This document shows positions 1 through 10,740 of a stretch of DNA of 64,000 nt, one piece after another. Source of the stretch: an uncultured Porticoccus sp. (GTDB lineage: Bacteria > Pseudomonadota > Gammaproteobacteria > Pseudomonadales > Porticoccaceae); NCBI RefSeq assembly GCF_913061305.1, contig NZ_CAJXST010000001.1, positions 1-64,000 on the forward strand, given 5' to 3'. The notes beneath the pieces are model-generated. The model searched no databases and was not told the origin of the DNA. It saw only the letters and a list, made by a program, of their open reading frames with translations. Both the position numbers and the translations under genes were made by a program. Numbering within the stretch: the first letter of the stretch is position 1; each line of letters opens with the position of its first letter.

Positions 1-919
<919 letters not shown>

Positions 920-1141
920 ATCTTTAACCTCTACCTTTCGATAAGAGGGAGCAGTTTCACAAAAACCCGCGATACTACTCAAAAACTTGGCTCAAACACT
1001 TTGGCTTACCAAATCGTATGAATTGATGAGTTACTTGCGTTTGATGATTCGTTATCACTCGAATCGTCTCAGCAAGCACCCACACGCATTATCTGATCTA
1101 TTGTTAAAGAACGGTTGCTCTGTGCTTTGAGCGGGCTGCGT
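920..1141 (-). other. rRNA operon leader with boxA-like antitermination site
   Basis: This is transcribed spacer between the nearest rRNA promoter and the mature 16S 5' end. On the reverse strand at about 1101-1115 it contains GTTCTTTAACAA, which resembles the boxA element bound by the NusB-NusE antitermination complex. No open reading frame here is credible. boxA is recognised by similarity only. Confidence 0.6.
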
Positions 1142-1169
1142 ATTCTAATCATCGCCGCCTTAATGTCAA
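1142..1169 (-). promoter_or_regulatory. rRNA promoter, proximal copy
   Basis: Read on the reverse strand: a -35 TTGACA (1164-1169), a 16-bp spacer and a -10 TAGAAT (1142-1147), followed by a GC-rich discriminator starting ACGC. The hexamers, spacing and position upstream of boxA fit a strong sigma-70 rRNA promoter. GC-rich discriminators are typical of stringently controlled rRNA promoters. Confidence 0.7.
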
Positions 1170-1255
1170 CTGGTTTAAGCATTTAATCTTGCTTGGCAAA
1201 TTCGTGCCTGCCTTGCCAGTTAACCCCGCTTCCGTGTTACCCGAAGCGGACGCGC

Positions 1256-1283
1256 ATTCTAGCGCTTTAAACCTTGTTGTCAA
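1256..1283 (-). promoter_or_regulatory. rRNA promoter, middle copy
   Basis: Read on the reverse strand: TTGACA (1278-1283), a 16-bp spacer and TAGAAT (1256-1261), then GCGCG. It has the same spacing and -10 box as the proximal and distal copies, and the CGCTAGAATGCGCG core is identical to the distal copy, suggesting promoter duplication. Confidence 0.7.
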
Positions 1284-1354
1284 CGGCTTTCTTCAAAAAA
1301 CTTGCTAGCCGTTGAACTCTCAAATTCGGGGCTTCACCCTGAACCGAGGCGCGC

Positions 1355-1382
1355 ATTCTAGCGATTTATTTCTACCCGTCAA
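1355..1382 (-). promoter_or_regulatory. rRNA promoter, distal copy
   Basis: Read on the reverse strand: TTGACG (1377-1382), a 16-bp spacer and TAGAAT (1355-1360), then GCGCGCC. It is the outermost of three tandem rRNA promoters and lies about 100 bp downstream of the tyrS stop codon, so the rRNA operon has its own transcription start points. Confidence 0.65.
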
Positions 1383-1476
1383 CGCCTTTATAAACTTTTT
1401 TTATTCTGCACCGAAATTACCCAGACGAGCCGAACACAAAGAAAGGCTATCGATGCTTATGCCGGGAAGGATATTC

Positions 1477-2784
1477 CTAAACCAATTCAAGCAGATGGTA
1501 TTTTTTCTTACCCAACTTGACGATAAAGAAGCGGCCAAACAATGCCTGGGCCGGCGCGAAAGAATGACTGGCCACAAGATTGTCAGCCTCATCTTTGGCA
1601 ACACCGTTAACCCACACCGCCGACCGACCAAGCGCATCTTTAACTTCTCTGCCAGCCTTGGCCAGCCCACATTCCACCAACAACCCGGTCAGCGGTTTAT
1701 CGTACAGATCTGTGGCGCTCAAATTACTGGCCGGCATGCCATCCTGCTTCAACTGTTCGAGATCACCCTCAGAGAGCTCATCCAGGCCATCCGTGAAAAG
1801 CGCCCGGGTTATCCGTTCAGCGGCCGTTACGCCTTCGCGCCCGTGAACCAACTCAGTCAGCTCCCGGGCAAGCAGGCCCTGCGCAGACCTTCTTCCCCCA
1901 GCCTCCAGATCGGCTCTCTCTATTTGCTCAATATCGGTCAAGGGCAGAAAAGTAAAGTAACGCAGAAATTTATAGACATCTGCATCGGCTGTATTTATCC
2001 AGAACTGATAAAAGGCATAGGGCGATGTCCTGGCCGGGTCCAACCAGACAGTCCCTGATTCAGTTTTACCAAACTTTGTGCCATCTGACTTCGTCACCAG
2101 CGGCAGCGTCATACCGTAAACGTGCTCGCCGTTCAGTCGCCGGGTGAGATCAATGCCACCGGTGATATTCCCCCACTGGTCAGAGCCTCCCAGCTGCACC
2201 GTACAACCATAGCGCCGATTCAACTCGGCAAAATCGTAGGACTGCAACAACATATAGGTGAACTCGGTAAAGGAAATACCCTCACCCTCCCGGCCAAGCC
2301 GCTGCTTGACCGACTCCTTGTTCACCATATTGTTGACAGAAAAGTGCTTGCCGACGTCACGCAGAAATGGCAGCAAATTCATCGGACCTATCCAGTCCAG
2401 ATTATTCACGACCTCTGCAGCGCACCGGCCTTTATCAAAATCAATGAAGCGTGAGACCTGATTTTTTATGGACTCCACCCAATCCTCTACCAGATCGGCA
2501 GTGTTGAGCTTGCGCTCCTGGGATTTGAAGCTCGGGTCCCCAATCAGGCCGGTGGCGCCGCCCACAAGTGCTATGGGCTTGTGCCCGGCAAGCTGAAACC
2601 TGCGCAGAGCCAATAGCGGCACCAAACTTCCTATATGGAGGCTGTCAGCGGTTGGGTCAAAGCCGCAATAGACTGCACGGGAGCTGTCGGACAGGTGTTC
2701 AACCAGCGCGCCATCGCCTGTCATCTGGGCGACCAGCCCTCTGGACTGCAATTCTGCGATTAAATTCGGGGCATTTTCAGACAT
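1477..2784 (-). CDS. tyrS: Tyrosyl-tRNA synthetase
   Basis: Cytoplasmic class I aminoacyl-tRNA synthetase that charges tRNA-Tyr with tyrosine (about 435 residues). The N-terminal catalytic domain has CGFDPTADSLHIGSL with the HIGH-type signature, GGSDQWGNIT in the tyrosine pocket, and KFGKTESG as the KMSKS-type loop. The C-terminal ~70 residues (WVNGVAKDEADN and onward) form an S4-like RNA-binding domain. I start at the ATG ending at 2784, giving MSENAPNL; an in-frame start 14 codons upstream adds an unlikely leader. It is divergent from the M23 peptidase gene and lies upstream of the rRNA promoters on the same strand, an arrangement also seen in pseudomonads. Confidence 0.97.
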   Translation of the reverse strand: MSENAPNLIAELQSRGLVAQMTGDGALVEHLSDSSRAVYCGFDPTADSLHIGSLVPLLALRRFQLAGHKPIALVGGATGLIGDPSFKSQERKLNTADLVEDWVESIKNQVSRFIDFDKGRCAAEVVNNLDWIGPMNLLPFLRDVGKHFSVNNMVNKESVKQRLGREGEGISFTEFTYMLLQSYDFAELNRRYGCTVQLGGSDQWGNITGGIDLTRRLNGEHVYGMTLPLVTKSDGTKFGKTESGTVWLDPARTSPYAFYQFWINTADADVYKFLRYFTFLPLTDIEQIERADLEAGGRRSAQGLLARELTELVHGREGVTAAERITRALFTDGLDELSEGDLEQLKQDGMPASNLSATDLYDKPLTGLLVECGLAKAGREVKDALGRSAVWVNGVAKDEADNLVASHSFAPAQALFGRFFIVKLGKKKYHLLELV

Positions 2785-2952
2785 GCTGCCAATCCCAAAT
2801 GGATGATTTTGAAGGGGGGCAAACATTACCTTATCCGTTCACAAAAACAAGTATTGGGGTGGATAAAACCTGTTGGCGAAGGTGGGACTGGGAGACTTTC
2901 TGTTATATATTGATACCTTAAACCAATAACCTAAGACGATTATTGAATCAAT

Positions 2953-4392
2953 ATGAGCCAAGCCAGCTTCTCATCAAGCACCAAAAACGAAACAATCGGA
3001 CGCCAGCTGCTAGCAGGAAAACATTCCCGCCACCACCTGGCGATCCTCGGTTCATTGGCCGCTGCCATCTTCATCGGCCTGTCCGTATTGCCCAGCGAAG
3101 AGGTCGAAGCCAACCGCCAGGCGGCTGACATTGACTTAACTTTCCAGGAGAGCACAAACCGATTGTCGCACGAGCCGACGGCTACCCTGACAGATGCCAA
3201 CGGCAAGACAACGCCTGTAGAAGAGCGTGCCGAGGAGAGCACCGACCAGGCAGATACGCTGACCTGGTCGACCACCACTGTGCGCAACGGCTCAAACCTG
3301 TCGACCATGTTTCAGCAGGTATCGCTGAGCGCCAGAGACGTTCACCGATTAATGTCCTCATCCCCACTGACCAAGCCATTGACCAGGATGCGCCCGGGTG
3401 AAGAGCTTCTGTTTGGGCTCAATGGGTCCGGGTCGCTGGGCCAGCTAATCTACAATAAATCCAAACTCGAATCCTACGTCTTCACTGAGCAGCCGAACAC
3501 CGATGGTCCAGCCTTCAGTGCCGAGCATGTGTTACGTCAGCCCGATGTTATAAATGCCTATCGGGAGTCGACCATTGAAGACTCACTGTTTTTGGCTGGC
3601 GAACGGGCCGATCTGCCCCATAACACCATCATGGAAATTGCCAATATTTTCGGGTGGGATGTGGATTTTGCGCTCGATATCCGCAAAGGCGACAAGTTCT
3701 CGGTACTATATGAAGAAAAGTACCTGGATGGTGAAAAAATTGGTACCGGCAATATTCTGGTGGCGGAGTTCACCAACCGGGGCAATACCTTCCAGGCGGT
3801 TCGTTACGAAGACAGCAAAGGAGTAGCGAGCTATTACACCCCCGATGGCATGAGCATGCGCAAAGCCTTTTTACGTGCACCACTGGATTTCACAAGAATC
3901 AGCTCTAATTTCAACCTGCGCAGGATGCACCCCATCCACAAGAGCATTCGCGCCCATCGCGGCGTTGATTATGTGGCACCAAGGGGAACGCCGATCTTTG
4001 CCTCTGGTCAGGGCAAGGTCATCGCATCCGCATACAGCAAAGCCAATGGCAACTATGTGTTTATTCAGCATGGCCAAGGGTACACGACCAAGTACCTGCA
4101 TCTCGACAAACGCACCGTCAAACAGGGCCAACACGTCAAACAGCGCCAGGTCATCGGCACCCTGGGCTCCACAGGCTATTCAACCGGGCCCCATCTGCAC
4201 TACGAGTTCCTGGTCAATGGGGTACACCAAAATCCGCGCACCGTTTCACTGCCCAAAGCACAGCCCATAGATCCGGCGGAAAAAGCCAGATTCGTCAGTG
4301 CCACCAAGACATTAATGACCCGACTGGCACAAAACCGTCAAAGCTTCAGAGTGGCCCTGCTCACCGACAAAAAACCCTCTCAAGCCGATTGA
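2953..4392 (+). CDS. Membrane-anchored M23 family metallopeptidase (MepM/OapA-like)
   Basis: Probable murein DD-endopeptidase acting in the periplasm, 479 residues. A hydrophobic segment at about residues 35-52 (ILGSLAAAIFIGLSVL) should act as an uncleaved signal anchor. A central region with OapA/LysM-like character (WSTTTVRNGSNLSTMFQQV) precedes the C-terminal LytM/M23 domain. Zinc-ligand motifs are visible: HRGVDYVAPRGTPI and the HLHYEF segment after GSTGYSTGP. It shares its end with anmK (12 bp between stop and likely anmK ATG), so murein cleavage and anhydro-MurNAc recycling genes are co-transcribed. Exact substrate is inferred from the family. Confidence 0.9.
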   Translation: MSQASFSSSTKNETIGRQLLAGKHSRHHLAILGSLAAAIFIGLSVLPSEEVEANRQAADIDLTFQESTNRLSHEPTATLTDANGKTTPVEERAEESTDQADTLTWSTTTVRNGSNLSTMFQQVSLSARDVHRLMSSSPLTKPLTRMRPGEELLFGLNGSGSLGQLIYNKSKLESYVFTEQPNTDGPAFSAEHVLRQPDVINAYRESTIEDSLFLAGERADLPHNTIMEIANIFGWDVDFALDIRKGDKFSVLYEEKYLDGEKIGTGNILVAEFTNRGNTFQAVRYEDSKGVASYYTPDGMSMRKAFLRAPLDFTRISSNFNLRRMHPIHKSIRAHRGVDYVAPRGTPIFASGQGKVIASAYSKANGNYVFIQHGQGYTTKYLHLDKRTVKQGQHVKQRQVIGTLGSTGYSTGPHLHYEFLVNGVHQNPRTVSLPKAQPIDPAEKARFVSATKTLMTRLAQNRQSFRVALLTDKKPSQAD

Positions 4393-4403
4393 TCGCGCGA
4401 TCA

Positions 4404-5528
4404 ATGCCTGACAGAGAACTTTACATAGGCCTGATGTCAGGCACCAGTGCCGACTCCATAGATGCCGTTTTAGCCGACCTGTCAGGCGAACAACACCGTC
4501 TTCTGGCTACACTCAGCTGCGATATAGACGACCTCAAAAGCGACATTCACGAACTGGCCACCCCGGGCTCTAATGAGATTTCCCGTATGGGGCAACTGGA
4601 CCGGGAGCTGGGGGTTCGCTTTGCCAATGCCGTCAACACACTACTTCACAGGGAGTGCATTGACAGCAGTCAAGTGATCGCCGTAGGCAGCCACGGCCAG
4701 ACAATTCGTCATCTCCCGCCCGGACATGGCGACATGCACCCATTTACCCTGCAGATCGGCGACCCCAACACCATTGCTCATCTGACAGGCATCACCACCG
4801 TTGCCGACTTTCGCCGACGCGATATTGCCCTTGGCGGGCAGGGGGCACCGCTGACCCCACTTTTCCACCGTGCAGCATTCGAGAAACCCGGAACACCGAG
4901 GGTCATCATCAATATCGGCGGGATTGCCAATATCACACTGCTATACGGCGATGACGTGTCCAGCCCGCTGGGCTACGACACCGGCCCCGGTAACGGACTG
5001 ATGGATAGCTGGATTCTGCAGTGTCTCGGCAAAGCCTACGATGACAACGGCCAGTGGGCCAGCGAGGGTCGTGTCATCCAGCCCTTGCTGGAACAGTTTT
5101 TAAAGACACCCTACCTGCTCAAAAAGCCCCCCAAGAGTACCGGCAGAGAGCTGTTTAACCCCGAGTGGCTGACACAACAACTGGCCAGCTTCGGGAATTC
5201 AGCGGACCCGGCCGACCTGCAAGCCACGCTGCTTGAATTTACGGCACAGACAATCAGCACAAGTATCAGAAAATCAGACGGACCAATAGCGGAGGCCTAC
5301 CTTTGTGGTGGTGGCGCCTATAACGGCGCCCTTGTCAGTCGTATCAGCGCACTGCTAGCCCCGATACAGGTAAGCACCACAGAAGCTTTGGGAATACTGC
5401 CAGGATGGGTGGAAGCAATGGCCTTTGCCTGGCTTGCACAGCAAACCCTTGCCGGCAAACCGGGGAATGAACCTACCGTAACCGGGGCTTCAGCAGCCTC
5501 CGTTTTAGGCGCCATTCATCCCGCCTGA
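4404..5528 (+). CDS. anmK: Anhydro-N-acetylmuramic acid kinase
   Basis: Cytoplasmic kinase that cleaves and phosphorylates 1,6-anhydro-MurNAc to MurNAc-6-phosphate in cell-wall recycling; 374 residues, the usual family length. The N-terminal GLMSGTSADSIDAVL and the internal GGIANIT and TGPGNGLMD motifs belong to the ASKHA-fold AnmK family. The ATG at 4404 gives MPDRELYIG; a TTG at 4389 overlapping the previous stop is possible but less likely. It follows the M23 peptidase gene directly. Confidence 0.95.
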   Translation: MPDRELYIGLMSGTSADSIDAVLADLSGEQHRLLATLSCDIDDLKSDIHELATPGSNEISRMGQLDRELGVRFANAVNTLLHRECIDSSQVIAVGSHGQTIRHLPPGHGDMHPFTLQIGDPNTIAHLTGITTVADFRRRDIALGGQGAPLTPLFHRAAFEKPGTPRVIINIGGIANITLLYGDDVSSPLGYDTGPGNGLMDSWILQCLGKAYDDNGQWASEGRVIQPLLEQFLKTPYLLKKPPKSTGRELFNPEWLTQQLASFGNSADPADLQATLLEFTAQTISTSIRKSDGPIAEAYLCGGGAYNGALVSRISALLAPIQVSTTEALGILPGWVEAMAFAWLAQQTLAGKPGNEPTVTGASAASVLGAIHPA

Positions 5529-5759
5529 GCAAGCTGGCAACAAATCGCTCTACTGGAAACCACGCGTTTAAACTGATTTCTTCAAATGAGGTGGGCAAGC
5601 AGAAAAGTAAAAGCACCACGAGCACGGAAACGCTGCTCGACCCCCGACAATACAAACATCTCGACCACTTTTACCAGACCATCTCGCTCAATCCGGTCAG
5701 GAAACTGACGACATAACGTCAATATTTGAGGGTTGATATTTTGAATACTCCAAATCCAA

Positions 5760-6113
5760 CTACACAGAAAAGGAGGAACCACACCCACAGGTGGTCGTGG
5801 CATTGGGGTTGGTTATCGTAAAGCGCGAACCCTGCAAACCCTCTTCATAGTCGACAGTTGACCCCGATAGATACTGAAAACTGAGCGGATCCACAACCAC
5901 AGCTACGCCATCCTTGCTGACCAGGGTATCGTCTTCAGCAGTCACTTCATCAAAGCTGAACCCGTACTGAAACCCCGAGCAGCCACCACCGGTGACAAAT
6001 ACCCGCAGCTTGAGATCAGGATTTCCCTCCTCTTCGACAAGCGCTTTCACCTTTTCGGACGCGTTGTCCGAAATGTATAACGGCATCGGTGTAAATGTTG
6101 CAATACCTGACAT
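5760..6113 (-). CDS. erpA: Iron-sulfur cluster insertion protein ErpA
   Basis: A-type Fe-S carrier (117 residues) that delivers clusters to apoproteins, including isoprenoid-synthesis enzymes. The three conserved cysteines are present: one in [11 protein letters not shown] and two in the C-terminal [10 protein letters not shown] use the ATG ending at 6113 ([12 protein letters not shown]), which is preceded by a CAGGAG ribosome-binding site; the reading frame stays open far upstream but without family similarity. It lies downstream of the bactofilin gene on the same strand. Confidence 0.94.
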   Translation of the reverse strand: MSGIATFTPMPLYISDNASEKVKALVEEEGNPDLKLRVFVTGGGCSGFQYGFSFDEVTAEDDTLVSKDGVAVVVDPLSFQYLSGSTVDYEEGLQGSRFTITNPNATTTCGCGSSFSV

Positions 6114-6213
6114 GCATGCTCCTGAATGAATCGTAAGGAATGCATTAATCCATAATACCCAAGCATTCCACTCGGGTATTCTATCATGAAGCGCGGCTCT
6201 ACTGCCTAGTGGC

Positions 6214-6654
6214 TTAGGCTTTTTCCAGCGAAACTTCTTCGACGGCTTCCGGCCCACTCTCTTCCGAAGGAGCTGCAGACTCTGGCTCAGCCTGGCTTTG
6301 ATGGACAAAATTGCCGTTGACTTGAGCGCCCTTCTCAATTTCGATCAAGCAATAGTGCAAATTACCATCCACCACCGCCTTCGCCGCCAGCTCTACCTGA
6401 TGATTGGAGTAAATATTGCCTTCAATACGGCCATTTATGACGACCACCGGAACAGTAATGTCGCCCACCACACGACCTTGCGGCAGGATGCGAACCCGTG
6501 CATCAGTACCATCATCAGCCTTGATATTGCCGGTAATATGCCCTTCAACTTCAAGGTTTCCAGCGAAATGAATGTCGCCTACTACGGAAGTTCCTCCGGC
6601 TACCAGTGTTGTCGCACCCGCTGCAAAGGGTGCCGGGGTTGTTTTCTTTCTCAT
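6214..6654 (-). CDS. Bactofilin-family polymer-forming protein
   Basis: A 146-residue bactofilin (DUF583). The central part is a run of short beta-helix repeats ([34 protein letters not shown]) flanked by a short positively charged N-terminus (MRKKTTP) and an acidic, Ala/Glu-rich tail. Bactofilins self-assemble into nucleotide-free filaments at the membrane and scaffold cell-wall or polar proteins. It lies 11 bp downstream of the coiled-coil membrane protein gene, so the two are likely co-expressed. Confidence 0.9.
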   Translation of the reverse strand: MRKKTTPAPFAAGATTLVAGGTSVVGDIHFAGNLEVEGHITGNIKADDGTDARVRILPQGRVVGDITVPVVVINGRIEGNIYSNHQVELAAKAVVDGNLHYCLIEIEKGAQVNGNFVHQSQAEPESAAPSEESGPEAVEEVSLEKA

Positions 6655-6665
6655 GATCTACCTCA

Positions 6666-7385
6666 TCAAGCCTCATTCAGCTGCCAATCAAAACTCCGCT
6701 CTACACGGGTATTTTCGGCACCGTCTTTCCACACACTCACCAGCACCGTCAATGGCTGGAAACCAGCAGGTATCCGTATGCTGCCTTCCAGAACTTGAAA
6801 ATACTTGAACGTGACCTGCAACGGCGACGTATCGACCTCGGCATCCAGCGTGTCAAACCCTACAGAGAATGGCTGACCATCACTGAGACCCTCTACACGA
6901 ATAACGACATTCACCTTGATTTTCTTCAGATTGGCCGCTTTTTGCTGAACAATCAAACGGTAAGCCACCGCCCCGTTTTTCCCGCCGGATTTCAGCACAA
7001 GCCTGCCGATTTGCAGGCCCGCCTCCTTATCGTTCTCCTGCAGAAGGTTTTGATATAGACCCAGCTCCTCTTCGTTCGCGGCCAGCTTTTGCTGCAAAGA
7101 GGTCACCAGTTTTCTGACGGATTCCAGAGAGGTCGCATCAACCTGGGCACCAAGTTCTGCATTTGCCAGTTGCTGCTGCAGCTGCAAATTCTGCTCACGG
7201 ACCGACTTGAGCTCTTTCGCCAAAGCCCTGCCATCGGTCACGGTCCGATCAAAAAACCCGCCCCCCAGTAAAAAACCAACACCACAGGCGACAGTTACAG
7301 CCAACACCCAAAGCACCAGCTCCAACCGTCGATGCCCGGGCCTGTGGGGCCTGACGATTAACTGTTCCGGCTCTGTTCTGGACAT
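6666..7385 (-). CDS. Single-pass membrane coiled-coil protein (DUF6776-like)
   Basis: 239 residues. A basic N-terminus ([20 protein letters not shown]) is followed by one membrane helix at about 22-45, a Gln/Leu-rich coiled coil at about 55-115, and a C-terminal beta-rich domain ending RVERSFDWQLNEA. The start ATG overlaps the argC stop by one base (TGATG), implying translational coupling. The function is unknown; its place between argC and a bactofilin gene and its bitopic topology suggest a periplasmic partner for the bactofilin filament. That role is inference. Confidence 0.8.
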   Translation of the reverse strand: MSRTEPEQLIVRPHRPGHRRLELVLWVLAVTVACGVGFLLGGGFFDRTVTDGRALAKELKSVREQNLQLQQQLANAELGAQVDATSLESVRKLVTSLQQKLAANEEELGLYQNLLQENDKEAGLQIGRLVLKSGGKNGAVAYRLIVQQKAANLKKIKVNVVIRVEGLSDGQPFSVGFDTLDAEVDTSPLQVTFKYFQVLEGSIRIPAGFQPLTVLVSVWKDGAENTRVERSFDWQLNEA

Positions 7386-8416
7386 CAGGGAAGCAGTGCA
7401 GGCGCCAGTAAACCGGCCTTCTCTGAAAGGCCAAACATGATATTCATGTTCTGGATAGCCTGACCCGAGGCACCTTTTACCAGGTTGTCCTCGGCCGCCA
7501 ACACCACAACCTTGGTTCCATTCTCCGGCCGAAACACACTTATTCTGCAAACATTGGAGCCGCGTACCGAGCGCGTCTCCGGATGGCTACCGGCCGGCAT
7601 CACATCGACAAAAGGTTCATCCCGAAAGCGATCTTCATAGAGTCGCTGTAAATCCACCTCGGTATCCAGCAAATTGGCATAGAGTGTGGAATGAATACCC
7701 CTGATCATGGGCAGCAGGTGCGGCACAAAAGTCAGTCCCACCCCGGATCCCGCAATGTCCTCCAGACCCTGCCTGATTTCCGGCAAGTGCCGGTGACCGG
7801 GAACGGCATACGCTTTGAAATTATCACTGGTTTCAGCCAGCGACGTTCCGATATTCGCCTGACGCCCGGCACCACTGGCACCGGAGGCCGAACTTGCAAT
7901 CAAGTCTCCCTGATCCACCAGGCCCTGCTCCAGCAGGGGCAGAAAACCAAGCAGAACACTGGTGGGATAACAACCGGGACAGGCGATCAGACGACCGTGC
8001 CGGATCGCTTCACGATTCAGCTCCGGCAAGCCATAAACAGCCTCGGGCACGAGCGCCTGAGCGGTATGGGGCTGCTTGTACCAAGTCTCCCAAAGGGCCA
8101 CATCGCGGATCCGGAAATCCGCTGACAGGTCAATCACCCGCACACCTTTCTCGAGCAGGCCGGGCGCTGTCAGCTGGGCAACCCCATGCGGGGTGGCAAA
8201 AAAGACCACATCACAGCGATCGAGATCGCCGGCGGCAGGATCGGTAAAGCACAGGTCGAAGTGCCCGCGAAGATTCGGAAACAGCTCGGCCACGGGCCGC
8301 CCGGCCTCACCACGGGAAGTGATCGCCGTCACCACCACATCGGGGTGAACCGCAAGCAATCTCAACAATTCAACGCCGGTGTAACCGGTCCCGCCAACAA
8401 TACCTACTTTGATCAC
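7385..8416 (-). CDS. argC: N-acetyl-gamma-glutamyl-phosphate reductase
   Basis: Third step of arginine synthesis: NADPH-dependent reduction of N-acetylglutamyl-phosphate to the semialdehyde. At 343 residues it is a type 1 ArgC. The N-terminal [18 protein letters not shown] is the dinucleotide-binding loop, and ACPGCYPTS carries the catalytic cysteine. It is transcribed divergently from the ClC gene, and its stop codon overlaps the next start. Confidence 0.96.
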   Translation of the reverse strand: MIKVGIVGGTGYTGVELLRLLAVHPDVVVTAITSRGEAGRPVAELFPNLRGHFDLCFTDPAAGDLDRCDVVFFATPHGVAQLTAPGLLEKGVRVIDLSADFRIRDVALWETWYKQPHTAQALVPEAVYGLPELNREAIRHGRLIACPGCYPTSVLLGFLPLLEQGLVDQGDLIASSASGASGAGRQANIGTSLAETSDNFKAYAVPGHRHLPEIRQGLEDIAGSGVGLTFVPHLLPMIRGIHSTLYANLLDTEVDLQRLYEDRFRDEPFVDVMPAGSHPETRSVRGSNVCRISVFRPENGTKVVVLAAEDNLVKGASGQAIQNMNIMFGLSEKAGLLAPALLP

Positions 8417-8516
8417 GATATAAATGTTCCTGTTATGCCTGGATTTAGCTACCTATAATAACGCAAACCTCAGGCCAATAAACGGGCTCTGTCCCGCAAC
8501 AATCGGAGCGCAGCAG

Positions 8517-10265
8517 ATGACCTCCACAGAGGAACAGAAAAGCCGTCTCGGAAAACGCTGGCCTTCACGGCGACTGGATGCCTTCCGCGCGCGCCTTGCT
8601 CACACCGACGCCCTGCCCCAGCTAGCTGTGCTGGGCTGCATTAGCGGACTACTGACGGCGCTCATCGCCATCGCTTTCCGGCTCTCCTTTGAGTGGCCCC
8701 TCGCCTTATTGTTACCACAGGGCAGCGAATCTTTTGAAATGCTCAGCCGCACCGCCAATTTTATCCTGCCCGTAGTCGGGGCACTGGTGATCGGACTGAT
8801 CATGCACAGCTGCAAGACGGAATACCATGCCGTCGGCGTCGGCCACATTCTCGATCGAATGCAATACCATCAGGCGCAACTGCCGGCGGCCAACGGACTA
8901 CTGCAGTTTGGCGGCGCCACCATTGCTTTACTGAGCGGCCATTCCGTGGGCAGGGAAGGACCTGCCGCCCACTTGGGCGCCGTCTGCTCCAGCCTGCTGG
9001 GTCAGAAGCTGCAATTGCCGAACAACAGTCTGCGCATACTGGCTGCCTGCGGCGTAGCGGCGGCCATCGCTGCATCATTTAACACGCCGCTGGCAGGGGT
9101 TATTTTTGCCATGGAAGTGGTGTTAATGGAATACACCATTGCCGGGTTTATCCCGGTCATTCTGGCAGCCGTCAGTGGCGGCGTGGTTTCGCGAATCGTA
9201 TTCGGCTCAGAACCCGCCTTTGCCATTCCCCTTATCGAAATGGGTAGTCTGTGGGAAATCCCTTTTCTGCTGGCATGCGGCCTGGTCATCGGCCTGGCGG
9301 CGGCGGCCATGCTCACGCTCTACGCTTTCTCCACAAGATTCCGGGAGCGTCCGGTGCTACTGAGAATGCTTTGTGTGGGAGTCTTGTGTGGCGCCGTCGC
9401 CACTGTGGTACCGCACATTCAGGGGGTCGGCTATGACACTGTCGAACAAGCCTTGCTGGGCGAACTGGGAGTGGGCCTGCTGATCGGAATTGTCGCGGCA
9501 AAAATACTGGTGTCCAGTGTCTCGGTCGGACTGGGTTTACCCGGGGGCATCATCGGGCCCAATTTTGTCATCGGTGCCTGCCTCGGCGGGGCACTGGGCA
9601 TCGCGGGCAGTCTTTTTCACCCGGATCAGGCATCGTCCACCGGCTTTTATGCCATCATCGGTATGGGTGCAATGGTGGGTGCCGTACTGAACGCACCCCT
9701 TGCTGCGCTTATCGCTGTACTGGAACTGACCTATAACCCCAATATTCTCTTACCCAGCATGCTGGTCACTGTTATCGCGACGATTACCTGCCGGATGCTG
9801 ACACGTATGCCCGGTCTTTTCTCCATTGGTCGCGATGGCTATAGCTCACCGCGGTTCCAGAGTCTGAGCCGGGCCGGTGTCACCAGCCTGATGAAGCGCG
9901 ACTTTATCTCACACTCCCGCCATCTGCCATTCGAGCGCATCGATGACCTGCTGAAAAGTAAACCCCAATGGATTGTGATTGAGGATGTCGGCGAACCGAA
10001 ACTCATCATGAGACCCGCCGATCTCGCTCGCTATATGGAGGAACAACTGGCCCTGGAACCGGATACCACTATCGATCTACAGGAGATTCCTGCGGAACGA
10101 TGGCCCATTCTGCCAATACACCCCCGCGCCACCCTGCAGGAAGCCCTGCTGGTCATGCAGCAGAACGATGATCAGGCGGTCTATGTCAGCCAAACCGCAG
10201 CGCCGCTGATGAGCGAAGTTGCTGGTATCATCACCCGCCAGGATATCGACAACTATTACCAATAA
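8517..10265 (+). CDS. ClC-type chloride channel/antiporter with C-terminal CBS-like region
   Basis: Integral inner-membrane ClC protein of 582 residues. The gating glutamate is present in GHSVGREGPAAHLG (Glu147, equivalent to Glu148 of the E. coli antiporter), and the second anion-site segment is GLPGGIIGPNFVIGA. The usual GSGIP motif is replaced by AVGVGHILD. A soluble tail from about residue 460 resembles a degenerate CBS pair. The gating glutamate suggests H+/Cl- exchange, but transport mode cannot be decided from sequence. The start at 8517 has a GGAG site 7-10 bp upstream; an in-frame ATG 31 codons earlier lacks one. Confidence 0.88.
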   Translation: MTSTEEQKSRLGKRWPSRRLDAFRARLAHTDALPQLAVLGCISGLLTALIAIAFRLSFEWPLALLLPQGSESFEMLSRTANFILPVVGALVIGLIMHSCKTEYHAVGVGHILDRMQYHQAQLPAANGLLQFGGATIALLSGHSVGREGPAAHLGAVCSSLLGQKLQLPNNSLRILAACGVAAAIAASFNTPLAGVIFAMEVVLMEYTIAGFIPVILAAVSGGVVSRIVFGSEPAFAIPLIEMGSLWEIPFLLACGLVIGLAAAAMLTLYAFSTRFRERPVLLRMLCVGVLCGAVATVVPHIQGVGYDTVEQALLGELGVGLLIGIVAAKILVSSVSVGLGLPGGIIGPNFVIGACLGGALGIAGSLFHPDQASSTGFYAIIGMGAMVGAVLNAPLAALIAVLELTYNPNILLPSMLVTVIATITCRMLTRMPGLFSIGRDGYSSPRFQSLSRAGVTSLMKRDFISHSRHLPFERIDDLLKSKPQWIVIEDVGEPKLIMRPADLARYMEEQLALEPDTTIDLQEIPAERWPILPIHPRATLQEALLVMQQNDDQAVYVSQTAAPLMSEVAGIITRQDIDNYYQ

Positions 10266-10275
10266 GGATCAGCGA

Positions 10276-10731
10276 ATGGCACTGATAAAAGAATTTTTGC
10301 TGGGCGGCCAAAGCTGGATCACGGCGTTTCACATCATCGCTGTGGTCAGCTGGTTTGCCGCGCTGTTCTACCTGCCAAGACTATTTGTCTACCACGCCAT
10401 GGCCGAGGATCGGATCAGCATCGAACGCTTCAAAATCATGGAGCGCAAACTTTACCGGGGTATTGCAAACCCATCAATGATAGTCGCCGTTGCGCTGGGC
10501 ATTGCGCTGTTTTCCATCTACCCGAACTACTTCCTGAACAGTGGCTGGTTTCAGGTAAAAGTAGTACTGGTACTACTCCTCATCGCCTACCATTACAGCT
10601 GCCTGTATCTGCTGAAGCAGTTCAGGGATGACAGGAACACCCGCAGTCATGTGTTCTACCGGTGGTTTAACGAAATTCCCGTATTAATGCTGATTGGGAT
10701 CGTGGTGATGGTTATAGTCAGGCCGTTTTAA
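10276..10731 (+). CDS. hemJ: Protoporphyrinogen oxidase HemJ
   Basis: A 151-residue four-helix membrane protein (UPF0093) that oxidises protoporphyrinogen IX to protoporphyrin IX. The N-terminal AFHIIAVVSWFAALFYLPRLFVYH contains the conserved histidines, followed by a KLYRGIANP loop and a C-terminal RWFNEIPVLML helix. It begins 10 bp after the ClC gene. Its proximity to hemL (0.7 kb away) supports the haem assignment. Confidence 0.9.
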   Translation: MALIKEFLLGGQSWITAFHIIAVVSWFAALFYLPRLFVYHAMAEDRISIERFKIMERKLYRGIANPSMIVAVALGIALFSIYPNYFLNSGWFQVKVVLVLLLIAYHYSCLYLLKQFRDDRNTRSHVFYRWFNEIPVLMLIGIVVMVIVRPF

Positions 10732-10740
10732 TCCACCCGG

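Noticed and set aside
1312-2058. 248-codon plus-strand frame opposite tyrS
   Set aside because: It is the complement of a strongly conserved synthetase gene; its translation has no recognisable pattern.
5529-5803. Possible small gene between anmK and erpA on the minus strand
   Set aside because: A 73-codon frame overlaps the end of erpA and has no start signal or family similarity; I regard the gap as non-coding.
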